The position numbers and the translations under genes are program-made. Shown piece by piece: positions 1 to 14,100 of a DNA stretch of 64,000 nt. Each line of letters opens with the position of its first letter. Within the stretch, counting starts at the first letter, position 1. Location of the stretch: NCBI GenBank assembly GCA_003254925.1, contig QANZ01044514.1, positions 53,294-117,293 of the forward strand, written 5' to 3'. A model generated the notes under the pieces. It did no database searches, was not told the origin of the DNA, and worked only from the letters and a program-made list of their open reading frames with translations. Source of the stretch: Chamaecrista fasciculata (taxonomy: Eukaryota; Streptophyta; Magnoliopsida; Fabales; Fabaceae).

Positions 1-131
1 TCAGTTATTAATGTTTATACTAAATCATATTTCTTCTGAGGTGCTCTGTGAAACTGATTTAGGTGTTTATTTATTTACTTCAAAGAACTGTTTTACTTAC
101 CAGTTCGATGGCCATCTGTAATTCTTAACAG

Positions 132-950
132 GCACTAGCAAGACTCCGATTTTCAGAAACTGTCGCTCAGAGTGATGTGGACGAGGCACTGAGGTTAATG
201 CAGATGTCAAAGTTCTCTTTGTACTCTGATGAGCGTCAAAGATCTGGTCTGGATGCCATATCTGATATCTATTCTATACTGCGAGATGAAGCTGCTAGAA
301 GTAACAGGAAGGATGTAAGCTATGCCCACGCACTCAATTGGATATCAAGGAAGGTGAGTTTACACTAGGATTGAACCCCTATTAACATGTAGTTTATAAT
401 GACTTCCATGTCAAACCTATGAAGCGATTAAATCAAGCTTGATTGCTAGATTAAGGAAAAGAAATAAACAGTTTATCAATGAAGAACATTTTGTTTCATT
501 TAATCAAGGGCAGTGAAGTTTAACAGGCTTAACATTTCTAATTATCCTGAGAATACATCAGTAACAGAGTAACGGGGGTGAATTGATTGGCTTGTCTAAT
601 CACTTACAGTTTATGCTAGATCGTTTTTCAATCCTATGTGGAATTTCTTAGGTTCTGAGAATGCAATCTTCGATTTCTAGTTGGCGCAATGGCCTTTTGG
701 GCCATATTTTTAAGACCATATTAAAGCTTGAGGATCATAATTTTATTGCTGTGTTAGCTAAAGTAATGTCATCTTTATTGATAAGACTGATTTTTTTTTT
801 CCGACTAGATATTATCCTCTAATTGCACTACTGGGTTTTGTACAGGGTTACAGCGAAGCACAACTAAAAGAGTGTTTGGAGGAGTATGCATCATTAAATG
901 TCTGGCAGATATCTCCCCACACTTTTGATATCCAATTTATTGATGCTTGA
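132..950 (+). CDS. MCM7: MCM7 replicative helicase subunit, C-terminal part (5' end outside window)
   Basis: Two exons are visible, 132-353 and 846-950, joined by a GT..AG intron; the stop codon is TGA at 948-950. They encode the last 108 residues, starting [20 protein letters not shown], which matches the end of the MCM AAA+ lid and the C-terminal winged-helix region of MCM7 (PROLIFERA in Arabidopsis). MCM7 is one of six subunits of the MCM2-7 hexamer, which is loaded at replication origins and unwinds DNA in S phase. The Walker A, Walker B and arginine-finger parts lie left of the window, so they cannot be checked. The frame is open across both exons and the splice sites are standard, so this looks like the end of a functional gene. 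Assignment to MCM7 rests on recognising the sequence. Confidence 0.88.
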
Positions 951-3110
951 TGCACTTTTGTTGCATTAAAACTGGGATTGAGGCTATCCGTCTTCTCGAA
1001 GAGGGTACAAAGAGTTCTTGGTGGATTGCATTGAAAATTTGAGTTCACTTCGTGTTTGTTTGTGATGTATTGATGGTTAGAATTGCATATATTAAAACAT
1101 TTATTTGCTACAGTTAGGATTACAAATGGGAAGCCGGATTCTGTTGCATGTAATTGTAACATCTAGAACTAGAAACGTAGATCTTTATGTGTACCATGCT
1201 AACCTTTAGCTACATTGGAGTTACGTCTCTACTATTTGCTAAAATTTCTTATCTTAATTATATGCGGGTAAGCGTCTAACTATATTTGGTTCCGTTCGGG
1301 ATGTCAGACAAACACGTACAATAGGGATTCTATTTGTGGAATTGGCATTTGTGTCCTAACTATATTGCATTCTTCCTACAGTTGATAATATAAGGTTATT
1401 CATGTTTCTTATCACTTAAGTCTTGTAAATGACCTCAAGACAATGAACTTGGATCCCTCTAAGCTCCGCTCCACTTATTAACTTGTTAAAAATTATTCTC
1501 TACACTTTGGAGCCTTATTAGGTATTCTTGTTATGCTTCAGCTGGGACAACTTAGAATTGGTTTCCACTTCGATATCCCACATAAGACAATCTTCTACCT
1601 CATCATCAAGAATACTATGAAAGTTCCCAAGCATGCTGCTATACTACCTACAAATTGATATACAACAACTTGACATCCATTTCTCTGAGTCTAGCTAAAC
1701 ATACAAAACTGTTCTTTACTAATTACTATCCAAAAAAAAAACACAAAATCACGTCTTAAATTTATTAAAACTATTCTTGGTGGGAAATACTCTGCCACGC
1801 AAATTCAAAATACATGACACTCCACGTAGCTAATGGAAAAAGTGTGAAGGAAGAAATAACCATATTGTCAAATTATTCAAAGGGACTTAACTCATCAAGT
1901 TCAATCCAGAATTAGCCTAGAATTGGAATAATAAATGAATAACATGCAAGAAATATGATTATAATGACAGAATTCTTTACGAAAGAACTTTTGTGATAAA
2001 GTCAAAAGAATGTTCTCGGCCATAAGGGAATTTGGAATTAAATAATTAATAATGAGAAGTATCTTATCTATTATTTAAAAAATGAAAATTTTTATAGAAC
2101 GACATTCATAATATGTCGTTGAGATTAACACTATCTAATATATAAAGGGATTGTGAGCCTCATTATCTCAAACACTAGTTAAAATTGTATTATCTTGTGG
2201 GTGGCAAGCGACCTTACTAACGGTACGCCTAAATCACACAATAAAAACGATGTATTTAAGTATATCACATAATTAATAAGCATATAAAGTTCTTGTCCAA
2301 AGGAAGAAATTGTTTATAAACATCCCGTTTCAAATTGGAATTGATCTAAAAATATTGTGTCCGCTGCAATGCATATAAGATATTGGTTGATTTAAAAAGA
2401 TAAGTTAGCTGTTTTTCAATCGTATATTTTAGTCTTCATTAAACACTTTTTAATTTAATCTCTTATAAATATGTTTATTATTAGTATTAATCTTTTCATT
2501 TAATCTCTTAACAAAGTTGATAATATGAATTCTAAACAATATTAAAGTGCAATGAATTATTATTTCTCTTCTAAAACACTATTAAAGTGCAATGAATCAT
2601 AGATATTTTTTCAATTTGGTATAATGTTTCTCAATTTAATTTCCCATAAATATGTGTTAATTTTCATAAATGTTTTCCTAATAAGATAGGTTAAATAAAC
2701 GGCAATTTATATTTAATTTTTTTTATATTTGTTACTGTATATTCTTATAATTAGATTTTTATTAAAAGTTTAGAATAAAGTCAATAAACACAATTTTTTT
2801 TAACCAAATCTCTCAAGTTTTCAACAGTTATTGTTTTCCCAAACACGATATCAAGTGGACCGAAAGAAAAAAAAAATGACGTTACAAACGGATCACGGCC
2901 CGATCCATCTGTGAAAAGACAAATGCAGCCTTCGTTAAATATACACTAGAAGTCACTCTTCGCAAATGATACATGGGGGCATATTTGTCATTACAAGGAG
3001 CGCACATTTATTTACTCAACCAAATCCCGATGTGCTCAATTTGATAAACTTCCTTTTTCCCTAACCTGCACCGCCTGCCTGAAACAGTGAAACGGCTCGA
3101 ATTTTTCGCG
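951..3110. other. MCM7 3'UTR and intergenic AT-rich DNA
   Basis: No coding region is supported. The first about 250 bases are probably MCM7 3'UTR. A short hairpin (ACGACAT / ATGTCGT) sits near 2100-2122. A 17-bp direct repeat, listed separately, lies at 2541 and 2581. The last 300 bases are less AT-rich and probably hold the promoter of the next gene. Confidence 0.5.
2541..2597. repeat. 17-bp direct repeat flanking a 23-nt spacer
   Basis: ATTAAAGTGCAATGAAT occurs at 2541-2557 and again at 2581-2597, perfectly conserved. The geometry resembles a target-site duplication around a tiny insertion, but the 23-nt spacer has no clear A-run. Confidence 0.6.
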
Positions 3111-3116
3111 TTTTGC

Positions 3117-3127
3117 GTATATAATAC
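3117..3127 (+). promoter_or_regulatory. possible TATA box for the WD40/bromodomain gene
   Basis: GTATATAATAC stands about 30-40 bases ahead of a likely transcript start and upstream of the 5'UTR exon that ends at 3485. The motif alone is weak evidence in AT-rich DNA; the position supports it. Confidence 0.3.
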
Positions 3128-3149
3128 ATTTTCTCCCTACAAAGAATTT

Positions 3150-5123
3150 TTATTTTTCCATTTCCTCCCCATTATTAAGACATATTTACACAAAAATTGT
3201 GCGTTTTATATGTTGTAAATTACAGTTAACTCCATTTTCGTTGTTGTCCCCTGCGGCTGCGTCAGCGACATCGGACACCGAGGAAAGAACGCACAAATCC
3301 GACTTGATTAAACCCCAATTTCATATAGGATTAAAAATAAAAGTGGCAGCTTCGGACAAATCATCTTCAGCTTCAAGCATCAAATATAAATTCTTTTGAA
3401 GGCTAAGTGCGTTTTGAGACTTGGAAGGGCCTAGGCTTCAATTTTCTCTGCGACAGCTTGCTACCTCTGAATCTTTCTTCTTTAGGTAAGAAGCCCTAGA
3501 TAGGAAGCGAATCGATTTTTTTTTTACCTTTTTTAGATTTGCTTTAATGGTAAGTATTTGGTAATTGAATATCGTATCTCTTAATTGAAAATGCTCAAAG
3601 ATTTAAATAACCTCCATTGGATTCGGTGCTTTATTTTCAGTTGGCTTTGTTATGGACTTGGGTGACTTCGGAGTCCAACCTATTTTCTTAGCTGCTTTAC
3701 CATCTTGATGCAATTCAGAGGTTCTTTCGTCCACTTTGTTTCAGTTCTGCTGTTTTTCATTTTTGGTTCTATATATTGTCTTGAATAGCTTCGACTGCCT
3801 TTCACCAGTTTGCTTATGTATTGGCTTTCGAAGCATTGCAAATGACATTTATTTCATTTATAGATAAGCTTACTGGACTTACTGCAGTTTTGATGTTTCA
3901 GTTTTCCTTATGGTGGGTGTTTAATTTGTTGTCTTGCTCGTACTAAATATTCAAAGTTAAAAGGAAGAAAACACCTCTTGAACGGCCATGGATTTAGTGG
4001 AGTAGAGATTGAAAACAATTATATAATTCCTTTATTCCTTTGTTTGATTGCTTAACTATTATTTTGCAGATCTAGTAGAGACATTGACTGTTATGATCAA
4101 ATCGTTCTGTACTTTATCTTGATGATACTTGCATTTGTAATTACTCAAAAGGCCTTCTAAAAGAAAGAATGAGTATTAACTTTAATAAAATTTTAACTCA
4201 GATTTTTCTTCTGGTTTCTTTCCTTTACCAGGCCTCTATAGATACTGTAGTTTCTGGTTGACCCAATATGAAAATAGAGGATCTAGAATCCAATGATTTC
4301 TGTCAGAATTGGTTATGATGTCCCCCTCAAAGCCCCTGGTTCCTTATAAAAAATAAGCTAATGATAAGTTTCTGAGGAAAGGAAGACTAACTTAAACAAA
4401 ATGAGACTTCTACGAAAAAAAAAAAAAAAACTTGAACGAAATGAGAAGTAATGCTTCAAGTCTGTTATATTCAAACTCCTGAAAGCGTTGACTCAATGCT
4501 TCATAATTTCTTTTTTCAGGGGATAATCTTATATTTCACTGGATTGAGATAAAAGTTGATTTGGGTCTTTGGTTTCTTCCTTTTCTTGTGCCCCTTTGTT
4601 TGTGGACATTTCTGATGATTTGTATGTAGCTCTTATATCAGCTTATCTATCATATAACATCACATATTACCTTAAACAATAATTATCAAGGGAGCCATTA
4701 TTTAAAAATAATTTATTTTAGAAGCTATCTATCATACATGCAGACACGGTAGTATGGTACTATTGTAATTGAGTTAGTGATTGCAATTTTGCATTTAAAT
4801 CATTTTTGTCATTTAAATGTTAGGGTTAACCAATTTCAATTTTGACAGTGGCATTTAAATAAACTTAGAACTGAGATTTTATTCTGATGCTAGGATCCAA
4901 ATGGGGCCGGGTGAATCTAAAGCCATTATGATCATGCCAAACCGGAATCTATCAATTACCTTTTTGAGGGACTTTATATCAATTACCATGGCTGGTCTTT
5001 GATTTTGTCTCTTGTCTGTTATGAATTTGGTGTATGCCATGCTTTGTCTGCTTATAGTATTGATGATTGATTGATTTCTGAGTGTGACGACTTATCAGAA
5101 AGGAACTTTGTTCTCTGTTTTAG
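3150..5123 (+). other. 5'UTR exon and 1.6-kb leader intron of the WD40/bromodomain gene
   Basis: A probable untranslated first exon ends at 3485 with donor AG|GTAAG. The leader intron runs 3486-5123 and ends in TTTTAG, 15 bases before the start codon at 5139. An A-run micro-insertion (4390-4446) lies inside the intron. The transcript start is not defined by the sequence. Confidence 0.5.
4390..4446 (+). repeat. micro-insertion: tag CTTCTACG plus A15 between 17-bp direct repeats
   Basis: The 17-base repeats at 4390-4406 (ACTTAAACAAAATGAGA) and 4430-4446 match at 15 of 17 positions. The insert at 4407-4429 is CTTCTACG followed by 15 A. The imperfect repeats argue against a purely technical origin. 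Confidence 0.65.
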
Positions 5124-5138
5124 GCTTTTGTCCCAAAC

Positions 5139-8100
5139 ATGGAGTCACGAAAGTGCATGGCCTCAGCTGCTGCGCCATTGATTAATGTGGCACCTTTAAG
5201 CTTTCCAAATCAGGTGGATGAGATGACTCGATCTTGTAAGGATAAAGGAGCTACTGGTCTTGCTGTTGACACCAATGTGGATATTGACCTCAGAGAAGTT
5301 TACTTTCTGATTATGCATTTTTTGTCTGCTGGTCCATGCAAGAGGACTTTTGGACAATTTTGGAATGAACTGTTAGAACATCAACTCCTACCTAGAAGAT
5401 ATCATGCTTGGTTTTCAAGAAGTGGTTTGCATAGTGGGAATGATGATGATGTTGATGATGGCATTTCTTTCCCTTTGAGTTACAACATATTAGTGGATAG
5501 GTAATTCTGTTTATTGTTTTTTGAAAAAATGTTATTCACACACTCAGACGATTTGGTGGTAAAATTCATTTATGCTGTACTACAAGTAATAGGTATGTAG
5601 CATCATGAATAATATTTTAGACAAAGCCCGCCACTCAGATATGTAGCAAGTCTTTGAACTACTCTTTTTTTTTTTTTTTTTTTNTTTTTTTTTTTGGTTG
5701 CAAGGGAGTGGGGGGTGTAGAACACTTTTTTTATATGTTTTTTGAAAGCTGTCTCTTTAAGTTAGTAATGCCTCCTCTTAATATTACTTGCTTGGGCATT
5801 GATTATTGATCATTTGTGTTACCCTAAGGTATTCTCACATAGAAAAGGATCACTTGGTAAAGCTTCTGAAGCAATTGATGCTGAATGCAGCCCATCCTTT
5901 GCACAGCAAACTTGAAGGAAGTACTCCTAATGCTGCTGACGTTCCTACATTACTTGGAGATGGGTCCTTTTCTCTTCTGGACAGTACGTGATATGCTATA
6001 GTAATCTACTTCCTCTAGTAAATCATTTGATCTATGTTCTCAAAGTTTAAAATTTTGGTACACTGGTCAAATATCTGTTGAAGTGAGATGAATATAGTTT
6101 TGTTGCAATGGTAGTTGATGCTTTGTAAGAATTAATAATTGGAGATATTAACATCTAAGATTATGTTTTCTTCTTAAAATACTCAGATTTAAGAAAATTT
6201 ATTTTTGGTCTTACTCCAGTGAAACTGGTTACATGTATAAAAGGGGAAAGTCCCGGGACTGTTAATATTTGAATACTTGATCTGATAGTTGTTCAGGCCT
6301 TATATTTCTTTCTGGTCTTCCCTCTTTGCAAGTGTAGTACTGACCTGAAGGGTCTATCTGCAACTCTGCATTTTAGATATCTCTTGTTCTTGCTATGTTT
6401 ATTTGGTCCCATATGCATTGTGAATCACAGGACATGGATATCTGATCACTTCAATGTTGGGGTGTTTGTACTTTGTACAGTTGATAGGAAAATGGCAGAA
6501 AAGCAAGCTAGGCCTCTTCCAGGTTACTTGCGTTGGCCACACATGCAGGCTAATCAAGTACAAGGGCTACTTTTGCGTGAAATTGGAGGTGGTTTCACAA
6601 AGCACCACCGTGCCCCATCTATTCGCTCTGCATGTTATGCAATTGCCAAACCGTCTACTATGGTACGAAAGATGCAAGCCATAAAAAGGTTAAGGGGGCA
6701 CCGTGTTGCTGTCTATTGTGGTATGGCTTACTCTTTTGTTAAACATGCTATTGGATGGTGGCTTTATTGGGCATGCCATTAATACGCGATTGTGTTCATT
6801 TCTTTCAACTGAAAATACTCATAAAAAGAGATTATGTAGATGAGATATCAACGAAATTTAATCCAATGCTTATTGATGACTTTGAAGTTTCAATTTCTCT
6901 TTCTAAATTATTTTATGATAAATCTTGAGTGATTTCACCTGAAGTTGAATGTTGATTTGAAGGTTAAAGGTATATGGATGAAAACTTTTTGTCTTGCAGC
7001 TATATTTGACCGATCAGGGAGATATGTTATCAGTGGTTCGGATGATCGTCTTGTCAAGATTTGGTCTATGGAAACTGCATTTTGTTTAGCTAGCTGCCGT
7101 GGCCACGAAGTGAGTTTAGTGTATCGTTCACGAAAGTAATTTGATAAGTTTGTTTTTACCCTTAAATGTCATTAAACCTTTTCCTGTCAATATGTGGATT
7201 GAAGGGTGATATTACTGACTTGGCTGTAAGCTCAAACAATGCTTTGGTAGCATCTGCCTCAAATGATTTTGTCATTCGAGTGGTAAGTAAATGTTAATCT
7301 TTGAGTTCTTCTTGTATTTCTTGGCCCACTGAAATATTATCTGCTTTACAACAGTGGCGATTACCAGATGGCATGCCAATATCAGTTTTGAGGGGTCATA
7401 CTGCAGCTGTTAACACTATCGCATTTAGTCCTAGGCCCGGGGTATACCAACTGCTATCGTGAGTCCAATCTTTTATTCTTTAGCCCTATGAATTTTTTAT
7501 GGCTTGAGAATCTCATTGCTAGTCTTTGCTAACTACATATTAAATCAAATCCTAAGAATCGAATGATTGCATAATATTTGAAACTCTTTTTTGAAGTTTC
7601 TCTCTCTCTCTCTGGGGTGGGGGGTAAGCTTTAGCTTTTATGTTGTGATTAGTTCTTATTATTTGAACTTCACATCAGGATAATAATGATGATGACAGTA
7701 TTATTATCAATGTTGTTGTTGTTACCCTAAGTTTAATTTACTTTATTTGTTACCTTCAAATGTCAAATTCTGTGGGTATGTTTCGATATTCATTTTAAAA
7801 TCTTAATTAAACTGTTACATTAATATAGTTAACCATTTCAACTAAAGTTATTTCCCTTTTCTAAAGTTTCATATATTGTGTGTAGTGTTTTACCATATCT
7901 TCTACACATACCTTTTGTCTCAGAATAAAGTTTTTAGTATTTTTATGAGGCATGTAGGTCATCAGATGATGGATCTTGTCGAATATGGGATGCAAGATAT
8001 TCACAGTGTAATCAACGAATATACCTTCCTCGGCCTTCAGATACTGTAACTGGTCAGATCTTTGTTTCTAGTGCTGTCATTCTGTCAACAGGTCAGGCCT

Positions 8101-11100
8101 AGATCTGGATATGGTCTGAGTGTTATCTTTAAGTACTTCTGTAATTTTCATATCTGACTCAAACCAAATCCTGGAATTTGGGATTTCTAACCAGATTGGA
8201 ATTTCATTGTCATCTTTCTGCTGATTGCAAGTTCAGATGTACAATTGCGAGTCAATGGTCTCTCACTTAAACATTCCAGATCATTAGTCTCACCTGTTGA
8301 CTTCCATAAGTACTTTTTGTGTTCTTGGTTATTCTTGATTGCTTATAGAATCGTGAGAAAAATTGTAAAGTTATTGCAGGGAAGAGCAATGGTCTACCGA
8401 CCAATTTACCTTCTTCTAGTAATGGTCAACAAAGCTCTCAAATACTTTGTTGTGCATATAATGCAAATGGAACTGTTTTTGTCACTGGTAGCTCTGATAC
8501 TTTTGCAAGGGTATGTTTACAGCGGATTTATCTGATAGGTTTTTATAATTCTTCCACTAATGCTTTTGGCTATTACTTGTTTAAATGTTACATCTACTCA
8601 GATCTATTAACAGGGCTACTATTATTTTCAGGTCTGGAGTGCTTTTAGGTCCAATTCAGATGATTCAGAACAACCAATACATGAGATGGATTTGTTGGCT
8701 GGCCATGAAAATGATGTTAATTATGTGCAGTTTAGGTTGGCCAGTCCTGATTATATCTTCATTTGTTAATTTTTTTGTTTTTTTGCGTTTAAATATTCAT
8801 TTTCCTTTCCAACCTCCTTACGCAGTGGTTGCTCTGTAGCTGCCAAATTTTCAACATCTGACTCTTTGAAGGAAGATAATATCCCGAAGTTCAAAAATTC
8901 ATGGTCTATATATATTTTGAGGCTTATCACTATAGTCTGTAACTCTTCTTGATGTAATATACTCCCTTCACTAAACTCGGTGGTTCTGGTGTCATGCATC
9001 ATATTTTTAGGTTTTGCCATGATAACATAGTTACCTGCTCTCGAGATGGAAGCGCTATTATTTGGGTTCCTAGATCTCGTAGATCCCATGTGAGTTTCTT
9101 TAATTAAGTTTACATGGAACTTCGTTGTCTTTTTCATTCCTTGGCATTTGCCTCTTCTGGGGAACATTTGTGAAGTCTAACAGAACATGACATATGTTAA
9201 GATGTAAAAAAAAGCCATTTGTTATGTTGTGATTAGAGCACATAATAGCAAAGCCATAAAAATTGCATCTAAGGTAAGTAGTTTATGTTTATAAATTCCT
9301 ATGTGGCATGCAGTTTCTTTTTTTTTTTTCCCCTTTCTTGTTAATGGTCCAAAAGATGTGAAATTTTTAGTTTTCCTTATGTCATTTTAGGGAAAAGTAG
9401 GACGTTGGACACGTGCATATCATTTAAAAGTGCCGCCACCACCTTTGCCTCCTCAACCTCCTCGAGGGGGTCCAAGGAAGAGATTTCTACCTACTCCTCG
9501 TGGTGTCAATATGATCGTGTGGAGCCTGGACAATCGCTTTGTGCTTGCTGCTATCATGGGTAATTTACTAGCTAAAAGTTGGGCATTCAACAGGGTGGGA
9601 AAGTTAGACTATTTCAACTCATTACATTTGGCTAAATTAATTAATCAAGTTTGAATTTGGCTACTCCTTCATGGAATACTAAATTTTCCTGAAGTAAAAG
9701 CTTGGCTAGCGACTATTATTCATATAATCTTTTTACTAGTGATTTCTGTTGTTACCTTCACCATGTCATATCCTCAATACACCATTTAACATCTTTAGTC
9801 ATTTATCCTTGCATTCATTACAACTTAGGGTGAGCACCTCCGTGTCTTTTTGGTGGAAAGTTTATTAATCTACAATCTAGGTGATGGTGGTAAAAAGTTT
9901 TGCATTTATTTACTTTCCTTTTTTTTAAAAAAATTGCAGATTGCAGAATATGTGTTTGGAATGCAGTTGATGGCAGCTTAGTACACTCTTTGACTGGTCA
10001 TACTGCATCTGTAATCTCTACACTCCCTCTCTCACCTTTTTTTTTGGCCAGGCTAATTAGCTCAACTAATAAACTATAAAGCATGAACACATCTATCTTT
10101 AGGCATATCATGTGTCCAACACTTGACGAAACATTGACACAGCCATGACATTGTCAACACATTCCAACACACATACGGATGTGTTAGAGTAAAAAGAATA
10201 TATTATTTCTTGCTCAGACACAAATGTAACTTGACGAAAGTTCTTTCTGAAAAGTGACAAAAGACTAAAAAAAATTTCCATATTTTGCAAAATAACCTCT
10301 TTATTAAGATTTTAACTTTTTTTTTTTGGATTTTTTTGGCTACTATCAAATGCAACTGCAAGTTTTGGTTAGTGTAAAGTGCATTAAAATTTAGATAATA
10401 AAAAGGAACACTTGATCTTTTTGAATAATAAACTTTACTAAGGGGGTGTTTGTGGGGTGTTTCATGACATTTTATAGTTCAAGGGGTTTTCTACGTAATG
10501 AGCAAAGTTCAGAAAGGCTTTCTGCATTTTAGCCTTTAAATAATATAAAGAAAAAACATTTAGTTTAGTAGATATGATTTGATTTAGAAAATAATAATCC
10601 AAGATGCTTAATATATAGAATATTGCCAATTGTTTCTTTTTCTTTTAGTGTTTCAAGTGTCCATGTCAGTGTCTATATTCCATAGCTGATAGACAAGTTC
10701 AATTCTATTCGTATTATTCATATTACCTTAGTTTAAGTCATCCTTTGGCAACTAATTTCTTGACTTTTCCATGTTTGGTAGTCTTATGTTTTGGATGTTC
10801 ATCCTTTCAACCCTCGGATAGCTATGAGCGCTGGGTATGATGGACAAACAATTGTGTGGGATGTAAGCTTCTAATATTTTAGATCTTTAGATCTAGTAAG
10901 TTCTTCACGAATGATAAACTGAATGATGATTCTGTGTTATCATCCATTTCCAGATATGGGAGGGTGTTCCTATTCAGACATATGAAATTGGGCGTTTTAA
11001 GTTGGTTGACGGGAAGTTTTCTCCGTAAGTCTAAATAGAAGTATCTATATTATTTTTGCTAGATTCTTATTTCCTTTGAAAATTGAATGCTTTCTTTTTA

Positions 11101-14100
11101 TCATACATATAATTACTGCCAATCTCTGTTTATGACTTTTTTCTGTCTGAAGATTTCGGTTTATTCCATAATTGGTAACGGTAAAAACATAACTTCTCGT
11201 GATTTGCATGTAGAGAAATTCCTCTTCTCTCACCTCAGTGCACCTTAAATAATTCAGATTTCAGAATCTCATTGCATTTACTATAGCTTGCTCTTGTACT
11301 GCTCTGCGTATTTAAGCTGATCAACAAATACTTAACTTTGGTGTCACCAGTAGTGATTCTTGGGCTCTGTGTTTGCGTTGAGCTTTCATTTTAAAGCTTG
11401 TCTATCTTACAGCTTCAAAATAAACGTGTTAAGGGTTTATGCTGCTGTATGTTTCCAGTGTGGATATTATGTGCTCAGATACTTTATAGCAGATCAACTA
11501 CATGAGCTTTCCATGTCACTGATAGCTCATCTTGTATATGTTCTGATATTGAGTAAGATATGATTTTTCATTGCACAGGGAATTTATATACGGTTATAAT
11601 GAATTTTCATTGCACAGGGATGGAACGTCAATTGTGCTCTCCGATGATGTTGGTCAAATTTATTTTCTGAATACAGGTCAAGGAGACTCCCAGAAGGATG
11701 CAAAATATGATCAGGTTTTCAAATATATCAACACTAGTTGCCCTCCTTTTTGCTGTCTGTGTTTGTACCTTAACAAGTTTATTTATGATGCCTTTCTCTT
11801 GATTTTATCGCAGTTTTTTCTTGGCGATTATCGGCCTCTTGTACGGGATACCCAGGGAAATGTTCTTGATCAGGTTTCTACTAACCATTATGCCACTGTA
11901 TCTTTACTTGATCATTTTTAATCATAATTGAATTCAATATATATATATATATGAGAGTATGAGACATTTGATGCAGGAGACTCAACTAACACCATACCGA
12001 AGAAACATTCAAGATCCTCTGTGTGATTCTAGTATGTTTTGGCTCCTATTTTTCAATATCTAGACTATTTTGTTAAGATACACAGTTCCTTTATGAAAAA
12101 TTATACTTCAATACCAGGTATGGTGCCATACCCAGAACCTTACCAGAGTCAGTTTCAGCAACGTCGCCTTGGTGCTCTTGGCATTGAATGGCGTCCTTCA
12201 TCAATAAAGTATGCTGTTGGACCAGATTTCAGTTTTAGTCAGGACTACCATGTGATCCCCCTGGAGGATTTGGAAAGAATGTTTGAGCCGCAACCAGAGT
12301 TCATAGACGCCATGTTGTGGGAGCCAGAAATTGAAATTGGAAGTGATGATAATGACTCAGAGTACAACGTAAATGAGGATAATATCAGTGAAGCAGAGCA
12401 AGGGAGTGTGAGTTCAATCTCTTCCAGTGATCCAGAGTGCAGCGGAGATGATTGGGATGGCCTTCGTCGATCAAGAAGGAAAAAGCATAATGTTGAAGTG
12501 AGTGGTATCTTTAACTGCTTTAGACTAAGTCTTTAATTACTACTCGCCACCTAACCTAATTATCTCACAGGTGGAGTCAACTTCTGGAAGGCGTATTAGG
12601 AAAAGGAATTTGAATGAGTGTACTCCATCTGGAAGTAACAGAACTAAGAAATCAAAAACCAGCCGGAAATCATCCAAAAGGAAATCCTCCAAGGCTAAGA
12701 CATCAAGACCCCAGCGGACTGCTGCACGCAATGCTCGTAATATGTTATCTCAAATGGATGAAATATCTACAGATGAGGAAGATGTTGATCCTGAAGATGA
12801 CTCATCAGACAGTTTGCAATATTCAGATATTCCAAGTGAGCCTGAGCGGGAAATTCAGGACAAGGGTGAGGAACTTAAACAACCACCTCTTGATGGGCTT
12901 GCTGATTTAGTTAAGCCCCCTCCACATTCGGGGTCACAAGCTAACAATGCAAATAGACGGAGGCTGGTTCTTAAGTTTTCACTTAGAGATTCCAAGAAGA
13001 ATGTGTCTTCAGAGGATATGAGAAATGCATGTGACACTCAGGCTGATACAGTATGTCAATCTTCTAGATCCCAAGATAGCACTGAAAAATCTACACGAGA
13101 CAGAAGTTCTATAAACCCAGCATTATCTTTTACTGATGGGACTGCTGGTCTTCCCCAAAGCCACATCAAAAGTGAAGATACCGATGCAGTGCAAACTGAA
13201 AACCCTATAAATGATCTAAATGGATCTATGTGTGTAGAGGGGAACACAGTTCAGTGCAAGGAACAGAAGATAGACGCACCCAGATCAGCAGATGCCATGC
13301 TGACTAATCATGTATTTGATGACATAGAACAAAATGCCAATGGGTATGTTAAATTTTGAATAAATTCCAAAATATTTTAGGTACAACGCCTTTTTTTGGA
13401 AGAAAAGTAATTTTGGGATACTCTTGTCTCAGAATTAAATGTTTTCCATCCTTATTTTGCAGGACATCGGAACATTTAGTGACCAGTGAATTAGAGGCAA
13501 TGAATAGCAAGTGTCGCTTAAAGCTTGCTCATCATTCGAATGTCGGTGACTCCTTGGCTTCTGGTAGTGGTAAGTTGAACGGTGGTAACAAAAACATAGA
13601 GGACTCACTGGAAAGAGATGAAGCTGCTCACAGCCACTCTCCTGATGTCAAAATGAAATCACCTATGAAGTCAATGAAACTAGTTCTTAAAAAGAAACAG
13701 ATTTCAGCAGACACTAAAAGTCCTTGCAGACTGAAGTTTGTTAGCTCTAAGGTAGACCCAACGGTTGCTAGAGGTGATGTAAACTCTGGAGATTCCTCAT
13801 TTATGAGCACTAATCTAGGTACAGAAGTACCTCGAGAGGGTGACAACAATGAAAAGATAAGTTCCCAGCTGTTATCACGTTCATATACCAACAAGAAAAA
13901 ATATGATCAGACCCAACAAAGGGATAGATCGTTTAAAGGTGAGATCAATCCAGATGCTGGTACTGACATGGAAGAGAATACTTCAATTGTCAACAACCAC
14001 CCTGATTTAGGACTTCATCAATGTGATGCAGTGAGTGATCCAATACGTAGAGCACGATCTATTAGGTTAAAGAATGAGCAGCCAAATGGCATGAACCTAA

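Noticed and set aside
10028-10050. T-run plus GGCCAGG in an intron as a micro-insertion.
   Set aside because: No direct repeat on either side.
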